Shown here: positions 45,701 through 56,411 of the stretch, piece by piece | Position numbering within the stretch: the stretch's first letter is position 1 | Layout of the letters: each line of letters opens with the position of its first letter | NCBI RefSeq assembly: GCF_000346465.2 | Contig: NC_034012.1 | Coordinates: forward strand, 24,754,271 to 24,818,270 | Source: Prunus persica | Lineage: Eukaryota; Streptophyta; Magnoliopsida; Rosales; Rosaceae | Reading direction: 5' to 3' | Length of the DNA stretch: 64,000 bases | The notes under the pieces: model-generated | Databases searched by the model: none | Told to the model about the DNA's origin: nothing | What the model saw: only the letters and a program-made list of their open reading frames with translations | Made by a program: the position numbers and the translations under genes

Positions 45701-46060
45701 CGGATCGGAACCAAAATCACCAAAATCATTATCATCCATATCAATTTCTTCAGACACAAAACTGTACCTACTATGGCCATCATCTTCTTCAACATTTCTA
45801 CTAGCATTAGTAGTTGCTTCCCAAGGTTCTCCGTGAAATGTCCAATTCTTATAGCTTTGGTCAATTCCATTAAAGTATAAGTGATCCCTTATAATTCCAA
45901 CCCCAAACAACTTCAAATTAACACATTTAACACATGGACAACGGATATGTGTTGTAGTTAGAAGATTTTCTACAGCAAAGTTCAAAAATGCTTCCACCCC
46001 AAACTCATATGCCTTCGATCTTCTATCCGAGTGCATCCATGACTTATCCATCTCCGACAC
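42705..46060 (-). pseudogene. TNP2-type CACTA transposase of CACTA-2, with breaks
   Basis: Start at 46060: MSEMDKSWMHSDRRSKAYEF with the cysteine pattern CPCVKC (transposase-associated domain). The TNP2 core includes YPGCRKYTKLSALVKLYNLK, LTWHAARKS and HALDVMHIEKNVCDSIIGTL. After a one-base loss near 44250 the frame resumes as LKSHDCHTLMQQLLPVAIRS, then WMYPFERYMKVLKGYVQNR (DUF4218 region). Exons are 46060-43638, 43540-43435 and 43349-42705; the second contains a TAA where coding sequence is expected (STFI*WL), and the last is the DUF4216 region. A noncoding first exon ends at a donor near 46732. It is diverged from the TNP2 of CACTA-1. Confidence 0.88.
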
Positions 46061-46149
46061 TATAACCTATTATCTATAATAAAGTGAAAATACAGGCAAT
46101 GACCATCACTATAGCAGATTATACAAAGATCTAATAGCAAGTAATACAC

Positions 46150-46340
46150 AACAGAGACGACGGGTTTTAAACAAAAACAGACGTATTTGGCATATATAGA
46201 CGACGGATTTTCAACAGACGTCGTCTAATATAAGTAATACAAACGACGGGTTTATGAAAAAACCGTCGTGTATAAGTAATACAACGACGGTTTTTTCATA
46301 AACCGTCGTGTAATCGTCGTCGTATGCCTAAAAAGGCGTC
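46150..46340. repeat. CGACGG / CCGTCG palindromes upstream of TNP2
   Basis: Alternating AACGACGG and AAACCGTCGT words at 20-35 base spacing within the leader intron of TNP2. Confidence 0.8.
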
Positions 46341-46529
46341 GTGTCTCAGTTTATTTTCAAGAACCCAAAACCCATTAAGAACACAACATATATATGAAAC
46401 CAAGCAAGAAACCAACATATACATGAAACCAAGCATGAAAACAATAAATCCATTCCCAATTCAACATAACATAGGGTGATTAAAAGATCCGACAAAATTA
46501 AATCCATTCCCAATTCAACATAACAGATA

Positions 46530-46620
46530 ATGTAATCCATGAACCCATTAAACAGAAAATCCATGAACCCATTAAACAGAAAATCCATGAACCCATTAAA
46601 CAGAAAATCCATGAACCCAT
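46530..46620. repeat. 24-bp minisatellite, about 3.5 copies
   Basis: CCATGAACCCATTAAACAGA plus AAAT repeated in the TNP2 leader intron; sequence of related composition precedes it. Confidence 0.9.
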
Positions 46621-46739
46621 ACCTATAAGCACATTATTAACAGATCGCAAAGCATATACCTAAAACCCTTTAACAAAACAACCTAATATCATTCAATGAA
46701 TTTACAAGGGGAAGATAGGGTTTGTACTTACAGGTTGGA

Positions 46740-48031
46740 TGAGCTCACAGATTTGACGGAGCCTGGAGAGTGCAACTTTTAATTAGAGCAGAAGTGAGAG
46801 AGCGAAATGTTATGTTGCGCGAAATTTGAAAATTTTAGGGTTCAGGGTTAGAAGTATAAGAATAAGAGCCAAATATAAAAAAAATTTAGGGCGCGCGAAA
46901 ATTTTTAGAGCGCGCGCTCTTTAAAACGTCGAAAGAAAAACCCAAAACGACGGAAACACTGAACGTAACGCCGTTTATTTTGACGCTTCATTTTTCGGAT
47001 TAATTTTAAATTTATTTTGAATATTTTGATATAAAGACGACTGAAAAACCACGTCGGGGTTAAAAAATTGAAAACGTTGTAAATTATAATAGACGACTTA
47101 CATATTAAAATGACGTCGTTTAAAGTAGAAACCATGTCGGATATTTTACTGCACGACGTAACATATGTATTCCATGACTCAACCACCGTCGTTAACAATT
47201 AATACCCTAAACCCTTAAAACTAAATTATATAATTTTTAAAATTAAGTTTATAAAAGGGTTTATGGTTTTACAGCCTAATATATACCCTAGACTACCCAA
47301 AAATTATACTTTAAAAATAAACCCCAATAAATAACAACCCTAATCTCTAAACCCTAGACTCTAAACCCTAAACCATAAAACTAGAAGTGATTTTATGACT
47401 CATCAAAACAATTTTGTTTTGGATGGTCATTTTAAATTTTTGTTATTCAAAATGAATTTTTTCAAGGTTTAGGGGGAAGAAAATATATCAATGACTTCAT
47501 AGGAGTTGACTTTGCATTTTTCTGATTTATTTTAAATTTATTTTGAATATTTTGATATAAAAATAATAAAATATTCTTAACACAACAACAAACCACGTCG
47601 GTGTTAATAAACTGTAGACGTTGAAAATTGTAATAGACGACTAAGTTGTTAAAATGACGTCGTTTAAATGAGAAACCATGGCGGATATTTAACTATCCGA
47701 CGTAAAATATATATTCCACGACTTAACCGCTGTCGTTACAAAGTACTACCCTGAACCCTTAAGAAATTGAAGACGTTGTAAACCATAAACGACTCAATTG
47801 TTCAAAGAACGTCTACTAAATATCCTTTTACGTCGGATTTGTTTAAAACGAAACAACAAAAAACGACGGCTTTTGACTTTATTACGTCGTTGGAAAAGTA
47901 TTACACGTCGGTTACGCAATTTGTATGTTTGTTTTTTTTTTAATTTAAGAAAACCTCAACAAATTTTTACATTATATATTATAGACAAAATTTGTACATT
48001 ATACATAAATATCAAGTGTTCAATAATTCCC
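46740..48031. other. Spacer between the two CACTA-2 genes
   Basis: Contains the TNP2 noncoding exon and promoter region (about 46732-46850), then CGACG-word repeats with a duplicated unit (AAAACCACGTCGG... at about 47045-47205 and 47585-47745). No coding domain seen. Confidence 0.6.
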
Positions 48032-48589
48032 CTATTCCAGGTGAAGGCAAACAAACTCTGCCCATTCATTCCGGACTTCATCAATTGCTTCTTGGGGGTA
48101 TGGCTCTTCCTGTTTTCCCTTGGCATACTGCATAAACAATGACTATTAGGGTTTATAAATAAAAGGAAATTCAATCACAGACGACCATAACCGACGTAGT
48201 ATATCTATTCAACGACGGTAATTTTACATGACCGTCGTTGATAATACAAAAAACGACGTAAAATGTATGAAGGTAATTTCTTCTTACCTTCTTCTCAAAC
48301 CCCAAGGAAGGATCCATGATGATGTCCCTCATGAAGCGCATCACATAATACCCGCATTCGACACTGCTGGGTTGCTTTGGTGTGCCTGACAGAGTTTTCC
48401 AAATTACTGCCTTACGGCCTGATCTGGCTATGTGAGAATTATAAATTTTTATAGCACTGTTCACGATGTTTTTGGCCTCTTCATCGACCACACGATTTCC
48501 TGGCAGAGGATCCAGAAAATAGACGGTTTCCCTCTTTGCTCTTACAATCAGCAAGATCCAATGACGGCTGCACAAAATTAATATAAAAA

Positions 48590-49160
48590 CGACGGTTATT
48601 TACAAAAACGATGTATTATAATATTTCACACGACGAAATAAAGTAGCAATCGACGACATTATATATTTATCACGACGATAAATAACTACCGACGTGGTTA
48701 GTAGTTTCAAACGACTCAATAAAATAAAACACCGACGTGGTTAGTTTATACGCTGTCATTTATTGAAAATCATAAAAACAAAATCCTGTTAAGGAGACAA
48801 ACCCTGGATTGTAAGGCATCATGAAAATCTGTTCACCGTCAGTCCTCTGAAGTCGTGCTGCTACCAGGCGTGATCTGTCAGCTATTGTGCCAGAGCTGGC
48901 ACTAACTGTAGCAGGGTCGATAAAGCCAACCATGCTGCACATATTTGCTTGTTTCAAAACATCGTGTAAGTACCTAAATATATAAAATAATATAAACAAG
49001 TCAGCACAAAAAAACACACGACGGTTATGTATAACAAAACGACGTATTATAAAATTTCACACGACGTACTGAAATAGACAACGACGTTATAATATATTTA
49101 TCACGACGGTACATACTAACGACGTGGTTAGTTAGTTAAGACGACGCAATAAATAAACCA
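48590..49160. repeat. CGACG-word arrays in introns of the TNPA/Ulp1 gene
   Basis: Introns carry ACGACGG, CGACGTGGTTAG, CACACGACG and similar words every 20-40 bases. The same is seen at 49690-49860, 50030-50160, 50710-51115 and 52020-52260. Confidence 0.82.
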
Positions 49161-49474
49161 ACGACGTATTATTTTAGAATGACAAACCTCATATATACAG
49201 CAATGACAGTAGCTCCTATTTCCTCCATGCCTGCAAATTGTGTAATAAAATTTCACACGACGTACTGAAATAGACAACGACGTTATACCTCCTTATCAAT
49301 TGTAAAGTGCATACTAACGACGTGGTTAGTTAGTTAAGACGACGCAATAAATAAACCAACGACGTATTATTTTAGAATGACAAACCTCATATATACAGCA
49401 ATGACTGACGATGCAATAAATAAACCAACGACGTATTATTTTAGAATGACAAACCTCATATATACAGCAATGAC
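49138..49474. repeat. Three copies of an exon-end fragment in an intron
   Basis: The border of exon 49678-49455 (GACAAACCTCATATATACAG) also occurs at 49181-49200 and 49379-49398, with the preceding AACGACGTATTATTTTAGAA. Other exon pieces (CTCCTTATCAATTGTAAAGT at 49289) are mixed in. Confidence 0.88.
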
Positions 49475-51970
49475 TGTAGCTCCTATTTCCTTCATGCCTG
49501 CAAATTGTGTAATATCTTCAGGCAGGAGGAAGGTATCGCGCTCTAGACCAAACACCTCCTTATCAATTGTAAAGTGCAGGGTCTTATCCTGAGGCACGAG
49601 TGTCGTTTCCACATAACGACAAAGGGATTTTAAAGAAGATGGCGCCTCCATATTTGAATAATCAACAACTTTAATAACCTGTTTAAAGAAATAAAAAAAA
49701 TGACGTGGTAATTCAATAAAAACGACGGTTTAAGGAATAAAACGTCGTCTGAAAAGAATTTAAACGACGGTGAAAAACCGTCGTGGTGAATAATTTATTA
49801 CGTCTTAGAAAAAAATTCCGCCGTCTAAGTTGTAAACAAACGACGGTTTAAAGAAAAATATCGACGTCTGGAATTTTGAAAAACAAATAAAAAAGGCAAA
49901 GTTATGTGAACATACCTGGTCGTCATCTTCTTTCTCCTTTTCATCTTGTTTTTCTTCTTTATTCTCTTCATATATGACGTCGGGAATGATTAACTCCGTC
50001 ATCTAAAAACCACAAAGTTTTAAAAATAACGACGTTTAATGGCATGTAAAACAAGTAAACTAAATACGACGTGGTATTGAAATACAAACGACGGTTTATT
50101 TTTAAAATCGTCGTGGTATGTATTTCAAACGACGGTTTTATTAATAATAACGACGTCTAATGGTTTTTAAAAAAACAGAGAATTCAAAGTTCAGATATGT
50201 TACCTTTTCTTCCTGATGTTTCCCATTTTTGGCAGTATCATCCTCAAAATGCTGGGATCTCACATCACCTCCAGAGCAGCTTGCTTTGTCAGACATTGGA
50301 TTTTTGGGACTTTGGCTAATTCTGGGTTTAAGCATGCTTGGATCAAAATTGGGAATTAATTGGGAAAGCTGACTCAGGAAATGCTCCCTCTCAGCCTCTA
50401 CCAATTGTTTCGTTCTAGCCTCCATCCTTAAAGCCTCTTCCCTTGCCTTAGCTTCCATCTTTTTAGTCTCTTCTTGAATGAGAACTCTTAAACTGTCCTT
50501 CAAACGGTCGTCAAAGCTCACTCTCTGTGGTTTGGGTAAATTGAAATATTGCCTTGGTGAGATCCCAGCACCTACTCCTCTCACTCTGCCTGGATGCTCG
50601 GGGCCCAAAGCCATGGTCAGCACATCATTGCTGCCAGAAACAGTGACTTTGCCTTCCGAGACTTGTTTTTGCAATTCATCCTAAAACAAAGATATATAAA
50701 AAAGTAAGAACAAAAACACACGATGGTTATTTATATACAAACGACGTATTATATAATTTCACACGACGCAATAACATATAAATCGACGTTATTATAATTT
50801 ATCACGACGGTAGTTATACCGACGTGGTTAGTTTTTAAAACGACGAAATGAATAAACCACCGACGTCTTATGCTTTATTTACAGATAACAGAGGGATGAT
50901 TCAATATTCACACCTTTAACGACCTTGTTTAAAACATTTCGACGTAGTAATTTAATACAAACGACGCGAAAATGAACCACGGACATCTTATGCTATAATT
51001 ACATAAAACAGAGTAGTGATTCCTGATTTAGACCTTTAACGACGTTTTTTAAAAAATTTCGACGTGGTAATATCATTCACACGACGCAAAATATAACATA
51101 AGACGTAATAAGAATTATTCACAGTTTAATAAAAATTTAAAACAGAGTGAGTAGGCTTACAATTAATTTTGCTTTCTCTGCCACCTTTGGATCCGGGATG
51201 TTACCATGTTTGTCCTGTCTAGCTCTCTTCCATAAGGTAGATCGATCAATTTCTACCCCAGGCATGGTTTCCTCCAATTGATCCTCCAAACCAGCATATC
51301 CTTTTCGAGACAATCGATGATTGTACTCAAGTTTCTCCCTAATCTGTGCATGTTGAGAATGCACAGACTCAAAATCTTTGGATAACCTTGAAGCTACAAA
51401 GGCATCCCATTGTGCTTTCTCTATGAATTTATATGTTTCAGGGGGTTGGCTTAATCTCTCCCTGTCATTGGTGTATGGAAGGATATAATGCCTCGTTAGT
51501 GTAGACTTGAAATCCTTCCATTTCTTGGCAGCAGAAGCTAACACAGAGTTCTTGCCCCCTTGACCTACCACAAAAGCAATGACAACTGCTTCCCAAATCT
51601 GCTCCTTTATATCCTTGGGGATTTGAGCCCATTTCATGTCCACAAGTGGAACTCTGGAGCGTGCCAACACACCAATGTAGGACTGCATCTCACTATGTGC
51701 TTGGCCAATTCCTTTCCCCCTTTTATTGTACTCAACAATTGGCCTCAGTTTCTGAAGTTTTCTCTTCACAACACGAGGCATTGTGCTCATACCTCGACCA
51801 GACTTTGAATCATCAGAGATTGTTGTCGTGCTGGTTTATTCTGTCTCAGCAGATGATGAAGCATACTTCATCTTCTTCGAAGACTTCTCTTGAGGAGGTA
51901 CCATTCCAAGCTCCTTACCTCCATTTTTCTTGGAGCCAGAATCCTTACTTTGGTCTTGGTGAGAAACCAT

Positions 51971-54804
51971 TTTTACAGACAAAACTGCAAGTGAAAATAT
52001 TTCAGGAAAAGATTAAGAACACAAACGACGGTTATTAATAAAATACGACGTATGATATGATTTTAAACGACGCAATGAAATAATCTCAGACGTAATAAAT
52101 GTTTAAAACCAAGGTAATTAAACAACGACGAAATAATTAACTATAAACGACGTGATAATTAACTATAAACGACGAAATATTTATATAACGTCGTGGTATT
52201 GATGTTCACACGACGTCAGTAGTAATATACCGTCGTCTATATAAGGATCCAAAACCCTTCTTTCTTTCTCTGTGAATGTTTGATTGCAGATTTGATTTTT
52301 CTGAACCATGGTTTTTGTTTTCTAATTTGATAAAATACAAGGCCAAGAAAGAAAGTTTTGGAATCTTATATAGACGACGGTATTTTAATATGACGTCGTG
52401 GTATTAACATTCACTCGACGTAAAACAATAAGATACTGTCGTCTATATTAGATACCAACCCTACTTTCTTTTTCTTTATATTTTATCAAATTAGGGAAAA
52501 ACAAAAACCATTGTTCAGAGAAATCAAACCTGCAATTAAACAAGCAAATAAAAAAAAGACTATAATTTTAAAAACAACTTTGTCAATTTTCAGACGACGC
52601 TAGAACGACTGACGAACCGTCGTGGTCTACATATTTAACCACGTAAATAAGAAGCTACCGTCATCTTATTTAGTTGAGGTAGTTGTCTTCAAAGTTGGAA
52701 ACTTTTCCTCTTTGTCTGTATATTTTATCGAACTTGGAAAGAAGTAAAATGATTTTGGCCAGAAAAAAGGTAAAAAGATTTTTCAAACAAAAAACGTATG
52801 AGCATGCAAAACAGCAACCAAAATAGTGAAAATGAAAGCTTACCTTTTGCGTGCAATAAAAGCAAGAGGAAGACTATCGATGTTTAAGTTCAGAGACGAC
52901 GAAGAAGACGAGAGGAAGACGATGAGATACTCTGACATTGCTCTGACAAGGAAAAAAGTCTAAAAGTTTTCTCTGGGAGATTGAAATTTTTAATCGGGTT
53001 TGGAAACAGTGCATGTGTAAGTCAGGTAGATGAAAAGTTGCTTACATATAAAACCATTTCAAAAAAAAAATACGGCGGTTACATATAACGACGACGTATA
53101 AATTAGAAACTACGACGGTACATTTAACTTCGGACGTGGTAAATAAAGACGACAGTAGTGTTGTAGGTACCGTCGTAGTAAACTCAAAAATTAAAGTACA
53201 TAAGTAATAACTCGCGTCATGGTAGATTATTTAACACGTCGTTTTTATTAATGTACCAACGTGGATTTCTGTAATATACGTCGGTCATACCGACGTTGAT
53301 TTTACAATTTAAACGGCGGTTTTTTTGTAAGGACCGCCGTTGGTTTTAAAAATTTATTCTATAAATTTGTCGCTTTCATTCATTTTCGGTTTACCTTTAG
53401 GGTTCCAAGTTCTTCCTCTCTCAGAGACACTGTCTCTCACATCTCAAAGACAATAATTTGGATGTCTTTCTCAAAGAGAAATTGAGCTTACTCGCATCAA
53501 ATCTATGTCCACAAGAAGAAGTTTGTCAACTAGCCTTCTCACTTCCTTGATCAAGCCTGATAGGACACTTAGTGCTTCTGAATACTCCTTGCTTTCCATC
53601 AAAAGAGATGCAAGCCTGGCCTCCACTCGCTGTCGAAGGAAAGTTCGCTTCTCAGGGAAATCTGAAGATCAGATGTGCCTGATCCTCTGCTTGATTTTCT
53701 TGGCTAAGAAGATCCGTCAGATTTGTGATAGCCTCTTCCTTTATCCGTAGAGCTTCAGAAGAAGAAGATGGGTTTCAAGAATGCGATAAAGAATAGAAAT
53801 GGCTTCAGAATGCGATAAAGCATGAGCAATCGAATCAGTGCTTTGAACTATACTTTGAACTATACAAGTCAATGCTTTGAACTATACAAGTCCTGCAGAA
53901 AGATAAAGGACCAAACTGTTAAAGAAACTGAAACTGTTAAAGAAACCCTAAACTAACACGACGCAATATTTGTTTTGCGACGTGGAATCTTTTCATTTAA
54001 CGTCATTAGGTTTAATATAACCGACGTGGATTTGAATTTTTAAATTATGAATAGAAATTTTTTTCCCGTGACCTTTCAGTTTATTTTTCAATTACAGTGC
54101 GTTATAAATAGAATTTTTTTTCCGGAGGAAATTTAAAATGAAGGAAATTAATGTTCTGGAATATGTAAAGTTTCTTTTTTGGATGACAGATTTCAATTCT
54201 TGTCATTAAGTAGATCTACCGACGTAGGATAAGAAAATAAAGGAAAAAATTGTTAACAAAAATTCTTAATAAGACGACGGTTTAAATTAAAGGTACGACG
54301 TATAAAATGAATAAATACGACGTTAAATTTTATAGTACGATTTAAAGATAACGTCGTAGAACTATACTAGAATGACGTCAATATATTTATATTTTCCGTC
54401 GTTGTAAATTAATTTAATACGGCGATATTTTGTATTTTAAAGCCGTGGATTTGTTTGTAATTATACGGCGTCTTATACGAAAACCTCGTCGTGTTATTTT
54501 ATGAGTAAAAACGGCGGCTTTTATTGAAATCGTCGTCTTTACTTTCTACGTCGGTCGATTCATAACTTCTGCCGTTCTTTGTTGGCTTTGATTTTACACT
54601 GTGGAAATCTGTTTCAAATAGACGTCGGTTGTTTAATTAGGTACGTCGTTGTTTTTGAACAGCCATTTGAATCTCCATTTTTAGTTGTCTAAGGTGGTAT
54701 TACACGACGGTGTTTTTAGAACCGTCGTCTTTTTAAAAACCACGACGGTTTTCACTTAGACCGTCGTTGTTTTCTGGTCGTCTTTTTCACTTTTTGTAGT
54801 AGTG
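51971..54804. repeat. CACTA-2 right subterminal region and TNPA leader
   Basis: Leader sequences near 52230-53020 and 53340-53770 resemble spliced noncoding exons. CGACG words in both orientations thicken toward the terminus (54260-54804), ending CACGACGG...CCGTCGT and TTTTTGTAGTAGTG. A small open frame at 53505-53750 has no recognisable domain. Confidence 0.75.
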
Positions 54805-55410
54805 AGACATTGCTTATGCGGTGAACGTTGTTAGTCAATTTATGCACTCTCCAAGTGAAGATCACATGAATGCAGTTCGGATACTTAGATATTTGAAGTC
54901 TGCACCTGGAAAAGGACTTATGTTCTCAAAGCATGGTCATCTAAATATTGATGGTTATTCAGATGCAAATTGGGCAGGTAATGTAACAGATAGAAAATCC
55001 ACATCGGGTTACTTCACATTCGTGGGAGGTAATTTGGTGACATGGAGGAGCAAGAAACAGAATGTAGTAGCTTTATCCAGTGCAGAAGCCGAGTTCAGAG
55101 GCATGACTAAAGGCATTTGTGAACTTCTTTGGTTAAGAAAGTTGCTTACTGAACTTGGGTATAAACCTACATCCACAATGAATCTCTTTTGTGACAACAA
55201 GGCTGCTATAGCCATTGCACAGAATCCGGTTCAGCATGAACGTACTAAACATGTTGAGGTGGATCGACACTTCATCAAACAGAAACTTGAGGCTAAAGTG
55301 TTTCAGTTTCCTTTTGTGAAATCCGAGGATCAATTGGCGGATATTTTGACAAAGGCAATTTTCAGTAAAGCATTCCACAATTCACTAGATCAATTGGGCA
55401 TTGGCGACAT
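54805..55410 (+). pseudogene. Copia-1 polyprotein, last part: RT end and RNase H
   Basis: Continues from 40914 after removal of CACTA-2: IAYAVNVVSQFMHSPSEDHM, then YSDANWAGNVTDRKSTSGY, ALSSAEAEFRGM, LFCDNKAAIAIAQNPVQHER and TKHVEVDRHFIKQKL, the classical Copia RNase H. The frame is intact to LDQLGIGDI at 55410, where CACTA sequence starts. Confidence 0.93.
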
Positions 55411-55882
55411 CTATTTCCACGTCATCTTTTATAGAAAAATCGAAGTGGAAAATTTATTTTACGACGGCTGTTTTTATATAGGCGACGTAGTAGGTATCAA
55501 TAACGTCGTCTTCTAATGTATTTAAAGACGTCATATTTTTTATTGTCGTGAAAATGATATTTAACGGCGTCTTATTTTAATTTTCGTCGTTGTATGTCTA
55601 TCTTGCGGCCTTGTTCTGTTAATATGTGTCATATTTTTCCTTTTTAACGACGGTTTTTTTAGAGAGTTGGTCGTCTATTCTCATCATCGACTGCTTTTTT
55701 AGATCTTTTTGCAGTACAAAGACGTCGTTTTGTATTTGTTGATGACGTTGTATATTTTAACAACGACGGTGATTTAGCGTCGTGGTTTATGAGAGAAAAG
55801 ATGACGGTGGATTCCACGACCATTGAAAAACCGAATACACGACGGTGATTTACCGTCGTCTTTTTGCTTTTTTGTAGTAGTG
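55411..55882 (-). mobile_element. CACTA-4: 472-bp CACTA end fragment in CHX exon 2
   Basis: The reverse complement matches 40918-41403 almost base for base, ending in TTTTTTGTAGTAGTG at 55882. Only this end is present; the inner break joins Copia-1 at 55410/55411. The outer end abuts CHX exon 2 exactly. Confidence 0.92.
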
Positions 55883-55991
55883 ACCCCAAGTTGGCCATTG
55901 TCTCTATGGTTAATGTGCTTTTGACTGGAAATAGGTATTTGCGAGAGAACTGGGTTTTCTGGATATAAGATGGACCCAAAATTATGCCACC
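55883..55991 (-). pseudogene. CHX antiporter exon 2 (truncated)
   Basis: The acceptor TTGCAG precedes 55991. It reads GGIILGPSYIQKTQFSRKYL and then IETMANLG, the conserved second helix region of CHX proteins (usual form GGIILGPS and ETMANLGL). It is cut after MANLG by the CACTA end at 55882. Confidence 0.9.
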
Positions 55992-56183
55992 CTGCAATGT
56001 GCGTGCCAATGTATTATTATTTGTCTTTGTCATTAAAATATCAATATTATATGTATAGATGTGATATTCTCAATGAAAATTCGTGTTTCACCAGGTAATT
56101 GTTTGTCTCTCGCTATAAAATTCTGATAATAAAGCATAGAGCATAGAGCATAGAGATATAGAAGAGAATTACAGCTTACTTAC

Positions 56184-56411
56184 AATAATGCAAGCAACGA
56201 TGCGAGGTTGGTGCAAAGGTGCAAGGAGAAGCTTGAGAAGGTGGCATATAAACATAATGAGACCTAGTTGGGTGAAGAAGAGAGGAAGAGTTGAAAGCAA
56301 GGCATTCTCAGCCTTCCACACCCCAGTCACGTGTGTTATCGTTTTCTTATAACATACCCTCGTAACATCTGCTTCTACTATCCCGTCATTGTCCCGTAGT
56401 GCATCATTCAT
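56184..56411 (-). pseudogene. CHX antiporter exon 1
   Basis: The ATG at 56411 opens a 76-residue exon ending at donor GTAAGT (56183). It has a hydrophobic helix LPLFFTQLGLIMFICHLLKL followed by APLHQPRIVACII, matching the CHX start (LLKPLRQPRVIAEIL-type). Joined to exon 2 by splicing, it forms the N-terminal 110 residues of a CHX protein. The gene is opposite in direction to the AMT gene 1.45 kb away. Confidence 0.83.

Larger units (their letters stand above)
48032..51970 (-). pseudogene. TNPA-like protein fused to an Ulp1-type cysteine protease (C48)
   Basis: Minus strand, exons 51970-51161, 50680-50204, 50002-49916, 49678-49455, 48973-48803, 48567-48288 and 48127-48032, all with GT-AG borders. 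Exons 1-2 are the plant En/Spm TNPA-like region (RPIVEYNKRGKGIG, VGQGGKNSVLASAAKKWKDF, WDAFVASR; then a coiled coil with EETKKMEAKAREEALRMEA). Exon 3 is acidic. The C-terminal exons are an Ulp1/SENP-like desumoylating protease domain: HWILLIV (His), VYFLDPLP (Asp), then QPSSVECGYYVMRF (Gln and Cys). It ends WAEFVCLHLE. A TAA near 51838 interrupts exon 1 between two possible starts (51970, 51790); translation from 51790 would still give the rest. Confidence 0.82.
40918..54804 (-). mobile_element. CACTA-2: 13.9-kb CACTA element in the Copia-1 RT gene
   Basis: Starts CACTACTACAAAAAAGC at 40918 and ends TTTTTGTAGTAGTG at 54804, flanked by a 3-bp duplication AGA (40915-40917, 54805-54807), as expected for CACTA. 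Removing it with one AGA gives a continuous Copia frame SHTRPDIAYAVNVV. Both its genes are on the minus strand: TNPA/Ulp1 at 51970-48032, then TNP2 at 46060-42705. Short CGACG words fill its ends, introns and intergenic parts. Both genes contain breaks. Confidence 0.95.
37360..55410 (+). mobile_element. Copia-1: Ty1/copia element split by CACTA-2, 3' end lost
   Basis: The 5' LTR is followed by a Met-tRNA primer-binding site (TGGTATCAGA at 37594). Coding sequence runs 37653-40917 and resumes at 54805-55410. After the RNase H domain the sequence passes at 55411 straight into a CACTA fragment, so 3' LTR and purine tract are gone. The bases before the LTR are CATAA (37355-37359); no partner copy can be found. 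Confidence 0.9.

Noticed and set aside
53505..53750. 81-residue frame in CACTA-2 right region
   Set aside because: S/L/R-rich, no recognisable domain, lies in probable leader sequence.
55659..55900. Open frame joining CHX exon 2 to RRVFGFSMVVESTV
   Set aside because: The second part is CACTA terminal sequence, also translated at 40944; it is a junction artefact rather than a fusion gene.
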